55,218 nt of DNA from Candidatus Rothia avicola (GCA_019115985.1 DXCN01000029.1:1-55218); one strand, 5' to 3'. Positions 16,793 to 25,723 are shown, numbered from the stretch's first letter. A program made the numbers and translations. Notes: a model not told the origin generated them from the sequence alone.

Positions 16793-18403
16793 ATGGACAA
16801 GCCCCACATCACGGGTGACCACCTGCAAAAATACAGTGCAGCTCCCACCCAGGCCATAGACCAGATTCACCGCTCGCGCGGTTCCCAGGCACCAGAGGTC
16901 GAAGCTGGCGAACGCAAAAAGCGCCTCATCGGCCTCTTCGGCGGCCTGCTTGCAGCCGCCCTGGTCTACGCCATCATGCCCGGCGACGTACCCGACGCCG
17001 CGCGCCTAACCGCAGCCACCGCCGTCCTGATGGGTGCCTGGTGGATGACCGAGGCTCTGCCCATTCCCGCCACCGCCCTGCTACCGCTGGTGATTTTTCC
17101 CGTCGTCAACAGCGAAGTAAAAATCAACGACATCGGCGCTAGCTACGGCAACAACATCATCTTCCTCTTCATGGGCGGCTTCCTGCTGGCCCTGGCCATG
17201 CAGCGCTGGAACCTGCACCGCCGCATCGCCCTACTCACCCTCAAGGTCATGGGCACCAAGCCCTCCATGATGGTCGCGGGCTTCATGGTAGCCACCGGTT
17301 TTCTTTCCATGTGGGTCTCGAACACCGCCACCGCCGTCATGATGATCCCCATCGGCGTTTCCGTGCTCATGCTGATTGCCCAGGCCAGCGGCACCACCGA
17401 AATTAAAATTGAGAATGGCGCATCCCCCGACGACCAGGCCGTCAAGGACGCCGTAATCAAGTCCGACTTTGGAACCTCCCTCATGCTGGGTATCGCCTAC
17501 GCCGCCTCCATCGGCTCCCTCGGCACCCTGATTGGCACCCCGCCTAACACCCTGCTCGCCGGTTACATGGCAGACACCCACGACGTGCACATCGGCTTCG
17601 GTCAGTGGATGCTGGTGGGCGTACCCCTATCGGTAATCGTGCTCTTTGTCTGCTGGTTCCTGCTCACCAAGGTGCTCTTCAAGCCCGAAATTAAAGAGAT
17701 TCCCGGCGGTAAAAAACTCATCGCCAACGAATACGCCAAACTCGGTGCCATGAGCTCGGGCGAACTGCGCGTGCTCATCATCTTTATCGCAGCCGCCCTG
17801 GCTTGGATCTTCGTCCCCATTATCTGGTCTAAGTCACCGCCCATCACCGACGCCGGTATCGCCGTCGCCGTTGGCCTGCTGCTCTTTGCTTTACCCGCCG
17901 GTGGCACCGCCAACAAGGGAGTGCGCCTCATCGACTGGGAAACCGCAACCAAGCTGCCCTGGGGCGTCCTGCTCCTCTTCGGCGGCGGTCTAGCCCTCTC
18001 AGGCCAGTTCACCAGCTCCGGCCTTACCCAGTGGATCGGCGACTCTGTCGGCGCCCTCGGCGCCCTGCCCATCCTCGTCATCGTGCTGCTGGTGACCGCC
18101 GGCGTCATCTTCCTCACCGAACTCACCAGTAACACCGCCACCGCAGCTACCTTCCTACCCGTCGCCGGCGGCATCGCCATGGGCATGGGCTACGACCCCA
18201 TGCTGCTCGCCATCCCCGTGGCCCTCGCTGCCACCTGCGCCTTCATGCTCCCCGTAGCGACCCCGCCCAACGCCATCGCCTACGGCTCGGGCTACGTCAC
18301 CATCGGGCAGATGGTCAAGGGCGGCCTCTGGCTCAACCTCTTCTCCATCGTGGCGATCACCGCGGTGACCATGACCCTAGCCATGTGGATCTTCGCGTTG
18401 TAA
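16793..18403 (+). CDS. DASS-family (SLC13) Na+:dicarboxylate/sulfate symporter
   Basis: A 536-residue membrane protein of the divalent anion:Na+ symporter family. Both hallmark Ser-Asn-Thr repeats are present: SNTATAVMMIPIGV in the first half and ELTSNTATAATFLPV in the second. They are accompanied by GTLIGTPPN and CAFMLPVATPPNAIAYG. These form the two Na+ and substrate sites. Succinate-type dicarboxylates are the commonest substrates in this branch; sulfate cannot be excluded. A ~50-residue hydrophilic N-terminus precedes the first helix. It is monocistronic, with strong hairpins after it. Confidence 0.9.
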   Translation: MDKPHITGDHLQKYSAAPTQAIDQIHRSRGSQAPEVEAGERKKRLIGLFGGLLAAALVYAIMPGDVPDAARLTAATAVLMGAWWMTEALPIPATALLPLVIFPVVNSEVKINDIGASYGNNIIFLFMGGFLLALAMQRWNLHRRIALLTLKVMGTKPSMMVAGFMVATGFLSMWVSNTATAVMMIPIGVSVLMLIAQASGTTEIKIENGASPDDQAVKDAVIKSDFGTSLMLGIAYAASIGSLGTLIGTPPNTLLAGYMADTHDVHIGFGQWMLVGVPLSVIVLFVCWFLLTKVLFKPEIKEIPGGKKLIANEYAKLGAMSSGELRVLIIFIAAALAWIFVPIIWSKSPPITDAGIAVAVGLLLFALPAGGTANKGVRLIDWETATKLPWGVLLLFGGGLALSGQFTSSGLTQWIGDSVGALGALPILVIVLLVTAGVIFLTELTSNTATAATFLPVAGGIAMGMGYDPMLLAIPVALAATCAFMLPVATPPNAIAYGSGYVTIGQMVKGGLWLNLFSIVAITAVTMTLAMWIFAL

Positions 18404-18406
18404 ACC

Positions 18407-18469
18407 GTATTCAAAAGGTTTGGCAGGCTCGCGCTGGCTGCGACCCTGCTTCACTCACCTTTTGAATAC
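18407..18469 (+). terminator. Terminator after the DASS gene
   Basis: A perfect 13-bp stem (18407-18419 with 18457-18469) closes a 37-nt loop that can fold further, starting 4 bases after the stop. Confidence 0.6.
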
Positions 18470-18499
18470 TTCCCACTAAACCCATAAAAACCCAACACT

Positions 18500-18532
18500 C
18501 TAACACCGGCAAGCACCCAAAGCCGGTGTTAG
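18500..18532 (+). terminator. Second hairpin in the DASS-fbaA spacer
   Basis: An 11-bp perfect stem (CTAACACCGGC with GCCGGTGTTAG) has an 11-nt loop. A further imperfect stem (CCCAGAAA / TTTTCTGTGGG) lies at about 18545-18575. The rest of the 335-base spacer (18404-18738) holds a TAAACT box near 18625 that could be the fbaA -10; nothing else was recognised. Confidence 0.5.
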
Positions 18533-18738
18533 GGTGCTTAAGACCCCCAGAAACGCATGGTTTTCTGTGGGTTTATGTCCGAAATTAGTGTGGGAAACCT
18601 ACCCTTTCCTGCCGCGCCCTTGGTAAACTGAAAAGCAGGCAGGCGCTCGCCCCACCGCGTCCTTACACGCACCGGGTGCAGCACCAACTCACACCAGGCC
18701 ACCAACCGGGTGGCCCCACCGACAACCAAGGAGTCAGC

Positions 18739-19764
18739 ATGCCTATTGCAACCCCTGAAGTCTATGCAGAAATGCTCGAAAACGCCCGCGCCAAGGGCTT
18801 TGCGTACCCCGCAGTAAACGTCACCTCTTCACAGACCCTGAACGCTGCTATCCGTGGCTTCGCAGAAGCAGGCTCAGACGGCATCATCCAGGCCTCCACC
18901 GGTGGCGCCGCCTACTGGTCAGGCCCCAACAAGAAGAATATGGTTGTCGGCTCTCTCGCCTTCGCTGCCTACGCACGCGAAGTTGCTAAGCAGTACGACG
19001 TCAACATCGCCCTGCACACCGACCACTGCCCCCAGGACAAGCTCGATGACTTCGTGCTGCCCCTGCTCGAAGAATCAGAGAAGGCTGTAGCCCGCGGCGA
19101 AGACCCCATCTTCAACTCCCACATGTGGGACGGCTCCGCTATCTCCCTCGAAGAGAACCTCAAGATCGCTCAGGAACTGATCGAGCGTACCTCCAAGAAC
19201 CACCAGGTTCTCGAGGTCGAAATCGGCGCTGTTGGTGGCGAAGAAGACGGCGTTGAAGGCGCTATCGACGACTCCCTCTACACCACCGTTGAGGACGCCA
19301 TCAAGACCGTTGAAGCCATCGGCCTGGGCGAAAAGGGAACCTACATGGCAGCCCTGACCTTCGGTAACGTCCACGGCGTTTACAAGCCCGGTAACGTTCA
19401 CCTGCGCCCCGAACTGCTCAAGGAAATCCAGACCGAGGTTGGCGCCAAGTACGGCAAGGGCGAAAAGCCCTTCTTCCTGGTCTTCCACGGCGGCTCAGGC
19501 TCCACCGAGCAGGAAATCGCAGACGCAGTTTCCTACGGTGTTATCAAGATGAACATCGACACCGATACCCAGTACGCCTACACCCGCCCCGTTGTGGATC
19601 ACATGTTCCGCAACTACGACGGTGTGCTCAAGGTTGACGGCGAGGTCGGCAACAAGAAGACCTACGACCCCCGCGTATGGGGTGCAGCTGCTGAAGCTGG
19701 TATGGCTGCTCGCGTTGTTGAGGCTGCTCAGCAGCTCGGCTCCGCTGGTACTTCCGGCAAGTAA
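18739..19764 (+). CDS. fbaA: Fructose-bisphosphate aldolase, class II
   Basis: A zinc-dependent aldolase of glycolysis and gluconeogenesis, 341 residues, the usual class IIA length. Metal and substrate blocks are visible: ALHTDHCPQDK near residue 90, EVEIGAVGGEEDG near 155, FGNVHGVYKPGNVHLRP near 212, and VFHGGSGS near 253. I chose the ATG at 18739, since AAGGAG lies 5 bases upstream. It is monocistronic with a strong terminator. Confidence 0.95.
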   Translation: MPIATPEVYAEMLENARAKGFAYPAVNVTSSQTLNAAIRGFAEAGSDGIIQASTGGAAYWSGPNKKNMVVGSLAFAAYAREVAKQYDVNIALHTDHCPQDKLDDFVLPLLEESEKAVARGEDPIFNSHMWDGSAISLEENLKIAQELIERTSKNHQVLEVEIGAVGGEEDGVEGAIDDSLYTTVEDAIKTVEAIGLGEKGTYMAALTFGNVHGVYKPGNVHLRPELLKEIQTEVGAKYGKGEKPFFLVFHGGSGSTEQEIADAVSYGVIKMNIDTDTQYAYTRPVVDHMFRNYDGVLKVDGEVGNKKTYDPRVWGAAAEAGMAARVVEAAQQLGSAGTSGK

Positions 19765-19794
19765 GCCCTGTAGTTAGGTCCGCTAGCCTAGAAC

Positions 19795-19840
19795 AAAGGC
19801 GCCGGACGCTCCCGCTTGTGCGGGTGCGTCCGGCGCCTTT
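19795..19840 (+). terminator. Strong terminator after fbaA
   Basis: A 21-nt arm pair with one T-T mismatch (19795-19815 with 19820-19840) has a TTGT loop and a right arm ending CCTTT followed by GCTTT. The stem contains GGACGC/GCGTCC, part of the recurrent octamer. Confidence 0.85.
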
Positions 19841-19870
19841 GCTTTGCCCCCTTAAATACAAAAAGGGGCA

Positions 19871-19936
19871 TTTTTGGGAGATAGGGGCTTGGATCGAGGG
19901 TTCTATCTCCCAAAAAAGGGGGTTTTTGGGAGATAG
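19871..19936. repeat. Three copies of a 14-bp repeat at the 5' edge of a truncated Fic gene
   Basis: TTTTTGGGAGATAG occurs at 19871 and 19923, and in inverted orientation at 19903-19916. The first two in order form a 14-bp stem. The third copy reads in frame into the Fic sequence as FWEI, so it may be native Fic coding sequence and the other copies remnants of rearrangement. Confidence 0.7.
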
Positions 19937-20784
19937 CCCGGCTTTACCTGGAGCTTTCTGAGGGCAGAATCGAGGCTCCCCGGACTCTACAGGAAATAAG
20001 GGACATCTACGATGCTCTTTTTGGTGCAGAAATCTCTAGCCAGGACGCTCTGGACGGGGAGCTTTTTAGGGCTGGCCCGGTCTATATCCGGGATGGCGCT
20101 GGTGCAACCGTTCATGCCGGTACACAGGGCGAACCTGCAATCTGGGAACAACTCCAGGCCATGCTGGCGCATTTAGAGGAGGAAGATGCTCCCTTTCTTC
20201 TCTCTCGGGTAGTTTCCCACTTTATGTTTGAGGCTGTGCACCCTTTCTATGACGGTAATGGGCGGTTTGGGCGGTTTGTGCTTAGTGCCCAGCTCTATGA
20301 GGTGCTCTCTGCCTACACCGTGCTGACCTTATCGGCAGTTATCTATCAGAAAAAGGCCGCCTACTATAAGGCTTTTAGCGAGGTAGAAGAGCCTTTGAAC
20401 ATGGGCGATGCAACCCACTTCGCCCAGGCGATGATGGGCTTTGTGCGGGATGCTCAAATGGAACTTATCAATGACTTCTATGCTAAGAAGAAGCTGATGA
20501 GCAGCCTCTCAGAGCGTGTTGATGCTCTACCTCAGGAGAGGAGGGAGCTATCGGGCGGTGCTGTGGCTTCCTTGTTTGTGTTGGGGCAGGTCTATCTTTT
20601 TGGCGGGGGCATGGGTCTTGACTGGGATACTCTCACCAGGGTTTCGGGGAAGTCCCGCAATACGGTGAGATCCTATATTGAGGAGCTTGAGAAGCACGAA
20701 CTTATTGACCGGGTTTCCTCCCGGCCCCTGCGCTTCCGCCTGAGCCAGGCCGGTGTAGCCCTACTGGGCTTGGATACCGCGTAA
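19885..20784 (+). pseudogene. Fic-family protein lacking its N-terminus
   Basis: The frame is open from 19885 and reads Fic-like from about 19924 (YLELSEGRIEAPRTLQEIRD). It then gives the catalytic motif HPFYDGNGRFGR near 20242, followed by a helical region and a C-terminal winged helix (TLTRVSGKSRNTVRSYIEELEKHELI). Fic enzymes transfer AMP or other nucleotides onto target proteins. Full-length members of this class have roughly 100-150 residues more at the N-terminus, including the inhibitory or substrate-flap part. No ATG, GTG or TTG exists in frame between the stop at 19882 and 20161, and starting at 20161 would remove half the Fic core. I call it a 5'-truncated pseudogene; expression of the 207-residue remnant from 20161 remains possible. 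Confidence 0.75.
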
Positions 20785-20798
20785 ACTTTTTGTAGTTA
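20770..20798 (+). promoter_or_regulatory. Candidate promoter of the DUF3151 gene
   Basis: TTGGAT (20770-20775), 17 bp, TAGTTA (20793-20798), then the ribosome site TGGAG before the ATG at 20826. Confidence 0.35.
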
Positions 20799-20825
20799 CA
20801 AGAATTTGAGTTGAATGGAGTCACC

Positions 20826-21242
20826 ATGTCACTTGCCGGTAAGAACCTGCTAGATGGCCCCGCCCCCACCTTCCTGCCCGAAGAGCCTGAGCTGACGGCC
20901 CGCGTCCGCGCCGGTGAGGCACCTACCGACCTTGCGCAGGCCTTCCCCAAGTCATCGCTAGCCTGGGCTCTGCTGGCAGAAGAAACCTTGAACGCCGGTA
21001 AGACCCTTGAAGCCTACGCCTATGCGCGCGTAGGTTACCACCGCGGTCTGGACGCTCTGCGCGGCAATGGCTGGCGCGGGCACGGCCCGATTCCGGTGAG
21101 CCACGAGCCGAACCGGGGCTTCCTGAAGGCCCTGCTGATTCTGGGCCAGACCGCTACCGCCATTGGCGAGGCGGACGAGGCTGAGCGTATCGAGAAGTTC
21201 CTGAACGACTCCGACCCGGCTGCCGCCGCCGAGCTGGCTTAG
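20826..21242 (+). CDS. DUF3151 family protein
   Basis: A 138-residue soluble protein of an actinobacterial family without known function. Features are the proline-rich N-terminus (LDGPAPTFLPEEPE), then AFPKSSLAWALLAEETLNAGKTLEAYAYARVGYHRGLDALR, then WRGHGPIPVSHEPNRGFLKAL. The repeated helices resemble a TPR-like fold. I chose the ATG at 20826, 5 bases after ATGGAG. In related genomes the gene commonly lies near the class II aldolase, as here; the functional link is not known. Confidence 0.85.
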   Translation: MSLAGKNLLDGPAPTFLPEEPELTARVRAGEAPTDLAQAFPKSSLAWALLAEETLNAGKTLEAYAYARVGYHRGLDALRGNGWRGHGPIPVSHEPNRGFLKALLILGQTATAIGEADEAERIEKFLNDSDPAAAAELA

Positions 21243-21300
21243 CCCCTGCCCGCCCCCGGATTTTCTTGGAAATATGAAGAAAATTTGGGGTGGTTTGTCT

Positions 21301-21329
21301 TTGTTCAACAAAAGGGCGTAGGCTGATTA
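21301..21329 (+). promoter_or_regulatory. Candidate promoter of ald
   Basis: TTGTTC (21301-21306), 17 bp, TGATTA (21324-21329), about 42 bp upstream of the start. Confidence 0.3.
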
Positions 21330-21371
21330 ACGCAACATTTTTCAAAGACGAAAATGAATGGGAGACCCCTC

Positions 21372-22460
21372 ATGCGTATTGGCGTACCCCGCGAAATCAA
21401 GCCCCAGGAACAGCGCGTTGGCCTCACCCCTGACGGCGTGCTGGCCCTCGTTCAGGCTGGCCACGAAGTGCTGATTGAGAAGGACGCCGGGCTCGGCGCA
21501 GGCTTTTCCAATGAGGAATACGAGAAGGTTGGGGCTACCCTGGTCAGCCAGGAAGAGGCATGGACTAAGGCCGAACTGCTCGTCAAGGTCAAAGAGCCGA
21601 TTGAGCCCGAGTACAAGTACCTGCGTGAGGACCTCACCCTTTTCACCTACCTGCACCTGGCTGCTGACAAGCCCCTGACTGAGGCCCTGCTGGCTGCGAA
21701 GACCCGCGGTATTGCTTACGAGACCGTGCGTAACGGCCGTGCCCTGCCCCTGCTGCTCCCCATGAGCGAGGTTGCGGGCCGTCTGGCAGCTCAGGCTGCG
21801 ACCCAGTACACCATGGCTACCGAGGGTGGTCAGGGTATTCTGCTGGGTGGTGTGCCCGGTGTTGCCCCTGGCCGCGTGGTGGTTCTGGGCGGCGGTAACG
21901 TGGGTACCCACGCCGCTAAGCTGGCTGTTGGTGCTGGCGCTGAGGTTACTATTCTTGAGGGCTACGGCCCGCGTGTGCGTGAACTGTCTGATCTGTTTGG
22001 GTCTACTGCGCGCGTGCTGAACTCCACCCCCGCGAACATTGAGCGTGAAATCGCTGAGGCCGATGTGATTATCGGTTCGATTCTGGTTCCTGGCGCTAAA
22101 GCTCCTAAGGTTGTGCGCCGTGAGCACCTGAAGACCATGAAGCCCGGCACCCTGCTGATTGACGTTGCGATTGACCAGGGCGGCTGCTTCGAGACCTCCC
22201 GCCCCACTACCTATGCTGACCCGATTTTTGAGGTGGGCGGCATCCGTCACTACTGTGTTGCTAACATGCCCGGCGCCGTGCCCCGCACCTCGACTATCGC
22301 CCTGACCGACGCCACCCTGCCCTACGTGCTGAAGCTGGCTGCTGGCGTGGACGAGGCCCTGGCCAACAACCCCGACCTGGCCCTGGGCCTGAACACCGAT
22401 GCTGGCAAGATTACTTTCCCCGGCGTTGCTGAGGCCTTCCCTGAGCTGCCTGCCGCCTAG
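21372..22460 (+). CDS. ald: Alanine dehydrogenase
   Basis: An NAD-dependent enzyme that interconverts L-alanine and pyruvate plus ammonia, 362 residues. The N-terminal [20 protein letters not shown] is diagnostic. The catalytic lysine and histidine lie in LLVKVKEP and [10 protein letters not shown]. The nucleotide-binding loop [10 protein letters not shown] is near residue 174, and [21 protein letters not shown] is C-terminal. I chose the ATG at 21372, 7 bases after GGGAGA; a longer frame adds 6 residues. It is monocistronic. Confidence 0.94.
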   Translation: MRIGVPREIKPQEQRVGLTPDGVLALVQAGHEVLIEKDAGLGAGFSNEEYEKVGATLVSQEEAWTKAELLVKVKEPIEPEYKYLREDLTLFTYLHLAADKPLTEALLAAKTRGIAYETVRNGRALPLLLPMSEVAGRLAAQAATQYTMATEGGQGILLGGVPGVAPGRVVVLGGGNVGTHAAKLAVGAGAEVTILEGYGPRVRELSDLFGSTARVLNSTPANIEREIAEADVIIGSILVPGAKAPKVVRREHLKTMKPGTLLIDVAIDQGGCFETSRPTTYADPIFEVGGIRHYCVANMPGAVPRTSTIALTDATLPYVLKLAAGVDEALANNPDLALGLNTDAGKITFPGVAEAFPELPAA

Positions 22461-22484
22461 GTTTTAGAGGTAGCTTAAGGGTGC

Positions 22485-22536
22485 GGACGCCCGCCCCACC
22501 TTCCTGCCCTGCGGCAGGGGAGTGGGGCGGGCGTCC
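22485..22536. terminator. Bidirectional terminator between ald and the small membrane operon
   Basis: A 15-bp perfect stem (22485-22499 with 22522-22536) encloses a second stem CCTGCC / GGCAGG. The left arm begins inside GCGGACGC. Convergent genes lie on both sides. Confidence 0.8.
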
Positions 22537-22550
22537 TTGCTGTTAAGGGG

Positions 22551-22958
22551 CTACTTGCTGTGCTTGCCCGTATAGGCTGGGCGCACCGGCAGGAGTCTGC
22601 GCGCCAAGAGGTAGAGCATGTACGCTAGCGCGGCGTGGAGGGCCGCTGCGCCCCACACTGTGAGCGCGAGTGATTCCGGTAGCAGGGTGTAGAAGAGGAA
22701 GGTTCCTAGCATGGTGCCTGCCAGGCCGAGAAGGAGAATCCCAGTCGCATGCCAGGTGTGCTTGCCCTGCCAGGGAAAACGAGCCATTTCAAGGCCGACT
22801 CCGCCGAGGAAGATAGAGACGAACCCCAGCCAGTTGCTGTCGGCGTATATACCCCAGGCTATAGACCCATAGCCTAGGCCAATGACCAGGGCAGCTGCGG
22901 GAGAAGCCCCGATCATGATGGGGTCTTGGCTTGGTTTGTGTGCCGGGGTGTTTGTCAT
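22551..22958 (-). CDS. Small membrane protein, unknown function
   Basis: A 135-residue protein with four predicted membrane helices (ALVIGLGYGSIAWGIYA, WLGFVSIFLGGVGLEMA, GILLLGLAGTMLGTFLFY, VWGAAALHAALAYMLYLLA). I do not recognise a family. The ATG at 22958 overlaps the stop of the upstream gene as ATGA, and GGAGCAGGA precedes it, so the two are coupled. The pair may form one membrane unit. Confidence 0.65.
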   Translation of the reverse strand: MTNTPAHKPSQDPIMIGASPAAALVIGLGYGSIAWGIYADSNWLGFVSIFLGGVGLEMARFPWQGKHTWHATGILLLGLAGTMLGTFLFYTLLPESLALTVWGAAALHAALAYMLYLLARRLLPVRPAYTGKHSK

Positions 22959-23377
22959 TCCTGCTCCTGGCTGAGGGGATGGTAGCCGGTCATGACCCAA
23001 CGGCTAAACGTGAAGCCCAGGGCGATAATGGTAATCAGGCGCCAGATCTCCTGCGCATCGCCATTAATCGCGGGTTCCAAAAGAGCAATGAGGGCAACCA
23101 CATAGACCAGGGTGCTCGCTATTTTGTAGCTGGATTTAATGCTGGAAGGGGCCGCCTGCTCGGGCTGGCGCGCAAACACGAAACTATGCGTCATGACGCA
23201 ACCGAGGCCCACATACATCAGTGGGTAAACTTGGTGCATGATAGCGACTGCCACGAATGCTACTCCCGCTGTGTAGAGCAGGGCCGGTGCCCAGCGGTTG
23301 CCGATACGTTCCTCGTAGGTGTAGGGCGCGGACGCTTGCTGCACGGCTGGCTGGGACTGGATGGTCTGTTCGGTCAT
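22955..23377 (-). CDS. Small membrane protein, unknown function
   Basis: A 140-residue protein. A ~30-residue hydrophilic N-terminus (YEERIGNRWAPALLY) is followed by four hydrophobic segments, ending in TFSRWVMTGYHPL. AAGGAGGAG precedes the ATG by 7 bases. It is the first gene of a two-gene operon. No family is recognised and no enzyme motif is visible. Confidence 0.65.
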   Translation of the reverse strand: MTEQTIQSQPAVQQASAPYTYEERIGNRWAPALLYTAGVAFVAVAIMHQVYPLMYVGLGCVMTHSFVFARQPEQAAPSSIKSSYKIASTLVYVVALIALLEPAINGDAQEIWRLITIIALGFTFSRWVMTGYHPLSQEQE

Positions 23378-23471
23378 GGGAATCTCCTCCTTGAGATTTC
23401 TACCATTGTAGAACTGTGGGCTCTAGTCAGGCCAGAGTTGCCTGCTATTTTTCGTTGGTCTGGGGGGGATA

Positions 23472-23509
23472 GAGAAAAGGTCGCAACCTTCTGGTTGCGA
23501 CCTTTTCTC
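23472..23509. terminator. Long perfect hairpin, bidirectional terminator
   Basis: A 17-bp perfect stem (23472-23488 with 23493-23509) has a TTCT loop and a CCTTTTCTC end in either direction. It separates the PKD-protein transcript from the promoter of the small membrane operon. Confidence 0.85.
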
Positions 23510-23757
23510 ATACACACACACATTTCTTTCGCACCTGTCCCGCACGGGAGGAGCTTCAGAGGTTACACACATTTCTCTGAAAGGGGTGACTCATCGCCAC
23601 GGTGAGATTCTCAGTCTCTTGAGGTGGTGAGGTTTTCTCGCCTCGTCCTCATGTCTTTAACTATGGCACCCCAACCTTTGAGCTCAATTCGGGGAACCTG
23701 TGCGAAACCTAAGAAAATACTTTTCTAGTGAAGTTTCTGTGCTGGCTGGTAGTGGAA
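23510..23757. other. Spacer downstream of the PKD-like gene
   Basis: No gene is supported here. It holds a short CA-repeat tract (about 23512-23520) and a twice-occurring CACACATTTCT. The stretch may be the 3' end of the secreted-protein transcript before its terminator. Confidence 0.4.
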
Positions 23758-24732
23758 CTACCCGGTGCTGCAGCCCCAGGTGTCCGCACCCGCGGCGCAG
23801 TCGTCAGCAACTAACCCAACCTTGGTACGCCAAACCCGCACGAGCTGCGGGTCGCTGGTGCGACTGACGGTCCCGTCGATGACCTGCCAGGGCCCGCCCT
23901 CTACCGAGTATTCACCGCGGTAGGTGGTGGTCAGGGCAAAATAGTAGTCGCCGGGGTCGGTGTAGCGGTGGGAGGTGTCGGTGGGCTGGTCCCAGACGTC
24001 CGCGCCGAGCTGGTAGCCGGGGTAGGGGATGGGGCCGAGCACGCTGCCGTCACCGTAGTCGAAGGTGTAGGAGACTGGGGTCGCACGAAGTACGACGTTT
24101 TGGCCGTTGATGGTGCGCGTGAATTCTTGGGGGTTAGGGTCGGCCCAGAAGTTGGTGTTGTAGTTTTTGAGGGTGTGGGGTGCGCGTTCTTGGTGGGGTG
24201 TGGCGGCTGCGATGGGGAAGGTGTCGAAGTCGTGGGTGGTGAGCGTGACGCGGACGGTGCGCAGTACGGTTTGCCCGTTTTCTTCGGTGAGTTCTAGGCC
24301 GGCAGCTTCGAGCTCGGCTGGGGTGAGGGGGACGCAGCCGATGGTGCCTTGGGGTGTGTTGTAGGGGGTGTCGGAGCCGTCGGCCCAGTCGGGTGGGACG
24401 AGGGAGAGGACGCCTACGTTGCCGTTGGTTGCGAGGCAGTAGGTTCCTGGGGTGGGTGTGGCTCCTACCTGTAGGGCAGCGCGGTTGGGGCCTCGGGGCT
24501 TGTCGAAGTAGATAAGACGGACGGCCGCAGCTACATCGTTTCCTGCGGTGTCAGTTGGGCTCATCTTTTCCTTCCTGACGTCGCCAGAATGTCCTGTTTC
24601 AAAATTTTCAAGTACATTGTCGATGCCGACTTTGAATCCGTCGTCTGTAGACTCACCATTTGAGTTTGCATAGACTGCCTGCGGAACTAGAAGAATAAGA
24701 GAAGCAAGGGCAATAGGTAACTTGAGATTCAT
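23758..24732 (-). CDS. Secreted PKD-like domain protein
   Basis: A 324-residue exported protein. A signal peptide spans about residues 1-22 (hydrophobic core ALASLILLVPQAV, then YANS). A C-terminal PKD-type beta domain runs at about 215-300 (SYTFDYGDG, then HRYTDPGDYYFAL, where the YDFGDG-type and xHxY motifs are visible). It ends with a Cys-containing tail. No sortase signal or lipobox is visible. The start ATG overlaps the stop of the lipoprotein gene by one base (TAATG), so the two are coupled and the products probably act together at the cell surface. Function unknown. Confidence 0.75.
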   Translation of the reverse strand: MNLKLPIALASLILLVPQAVYANSNGESTDDGFKVGIDNVLENFETGHSGDVRKEKMSPTDTAGNDVAAAVRLIYFDKPRGPNRAALQVGATPTPGTYCLATNGNVGVLSLVPPDWADGSDTPYNTPQGTIGCVPLTPAELEAAGLELTEENGQTVLRTVRVTLTTHDFDTFPIAAATPHQERAPHTLKNYNTNFWADPNPQEFTRTINGQNVVLRATPVSYTFDYGDGSVLGPIPYPGYQLGADVWDQPTDTSHRYTDPGDYYFALTTTYRGEYSVEGGPWQVIDGTVSRTSDPQLVRVWRTKVGLVADDCAAGADTWGCSTG

Positions 24733-25412
24733 TAGCTGACCTCGATTGCTTTAGTAACCCGCCATGAACCATTATCGAACTGCACTGTAAGCATGATTCC
24801 GCGGTAGATATTTTGAGAATTGTCGTATGCTCGTGCTTCACCGTTGTACCACAGAACAGTATTTTCGAGTTCAAAATTAGAAGCTATAGAGTACTTTCCC
24901 TCGCCCTCAGCGATAAGAAGATCTTTGTTGTAGTGGATAGTCCGATTTCCTCCGATGACCCATCCACCTGATTCATAAATCTTTTGCAGAGAATCGTAGT
25001 ATTTTTGCTCTTGTTCAAAAGAATCATCAACCAAGCCTCGGATACTAGAAATATCGCCTGTTTGGTTGGCATAGTTTCGCATATCATTCCAGTAGTTGAT
25101 GAATAGAAGCATGGCCTCGGTGCTTTCAATGTTCATGCCTTCTGGAGCAACCGGTTTGGGCACGTTCTGGGCAGGGCCGTGCTCATCAGCAGCACGGTAC
25201 TCACCTTCAGGTGCTTTCGAGCCGCCTGAATAATTGGTCTCTTCTGCCTTGGCGGTTTCCTCAGCGGCGCTCGCTGTGCTTGATGTTACTGCGGAGGTCG
25301 TGGTGCTTGGATTTGGTTCGGGAACCGAGCCTGTGGCCTGTGCACCACAGCCTGTAAGAGCTAGTAGGGCGATAGCTGTTAGGGCAAGATTGCGGGTGGG
25401 TGCGTGTTTCAT
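24732..25412 (-). CDS. Lipoprotein, DUF6318-like
   Basis: A 226-residue lipoprotein with a lipobox LTGC at residues 19-22 and a Ser/Thr/Ala/Glu-rich linker to about residue 95. A folded domain beginning MNIESTEAMLLFINYWNDMRNYA resembles DUF6318. That domain often sits next to secreted PKD-type proteins in Micrococcaceae, which fits the gene downstream. The coding sequence for the C-terminal domain is lower in GC than the linker. Preceded by AAGGAGA. Function unknown. Confidence 0.75.
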   Translation of the reverse strand: MKHAPTRNLALTAIALLALTGCGAQATGSVPEPNPSTTTSAVTSSTASAAEETAKAEETNYSGGSKAPEGEYRAADEHGPAQNVPKPVAPEGMNIESTEAMLLFINYWNDMRNYANQTGDISSIRGLVDDSFEQEQKYYDSLQKIYESGGWVIGGNRTIHYNKDLLIAEGEGKYSIASNFELENTVLWYNGEARAYDNSQNIYRGIMLTVQFDNGSWRVTKAIEVS

Positions 25413-25455
25413 AAGGGTCTCCTTGTGACGTCTTTGTGACTAGGTCTTATGTGTG

Positions 25456-25484
25456 TTTATAGTGCTGGGTTTGTGCCATGGCAA
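25456..25484 (-). promoter_or_regulatory. Promoter of the lipoprotein operon
   Basis: On the minus strand TTGCCA (25484-25479) and TATAAA (25461-25456) are separated by 17 bp, the best sigma-70-like promoter in the window. It gives a leader of about 40 bases. A repeated TTGTGAC (25425-25440 region) follows. Confidence 0.6.
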
Positions 25485-25670
25485 GAGTTTCGGCTTGCTT
25501 GCCTGGTTTTTAACGGCACATTACGCCGAAGACGGCCAGTTATCCACAGGTCTTGTGGCTGACGTGGGCTAATGGGCCTACAGGGGGAGGGTAGCTGCGG
25601 AAAGTCTTAAAGCTGACCCCGTTGTTTGTCCTCTTGCTCTATCTAGCAGCCCTTCAAAATATTACGAGCA
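25485..25670. other. Spacer between lipoprotein promoter and methyltransferase terminator
   Basis: No gene, repeat or conserved signal was recognised in this stretch apart from scattered short hairpins. Confidence 0.3.
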
Positions 25671-25704
25671 AAGCGCCCCTCACACGGTGGTCTGAGGGGC
25701 GCTT
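25671..25704 (-). terminator. Terminator after the DNA methyltransferase
   Basis: A 12-bp perfect stem AAGCGCCCCTCA / TGAGGGGCGCTT (25671-25682 with 25693-25704) has a 10-nt loop, 20 bases past the stop. Confidence 0.7.
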
Positions 25705-25723
25705 GTAGTAATTAGAGTGTTGG

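Noticed and set aside
20161-20784. Fic gene as an intact 207-residue protein
   Set aside because: Clear Fic-family sequence continues upstream of this ATG without any start codon, so the visible gene is a truncated form.
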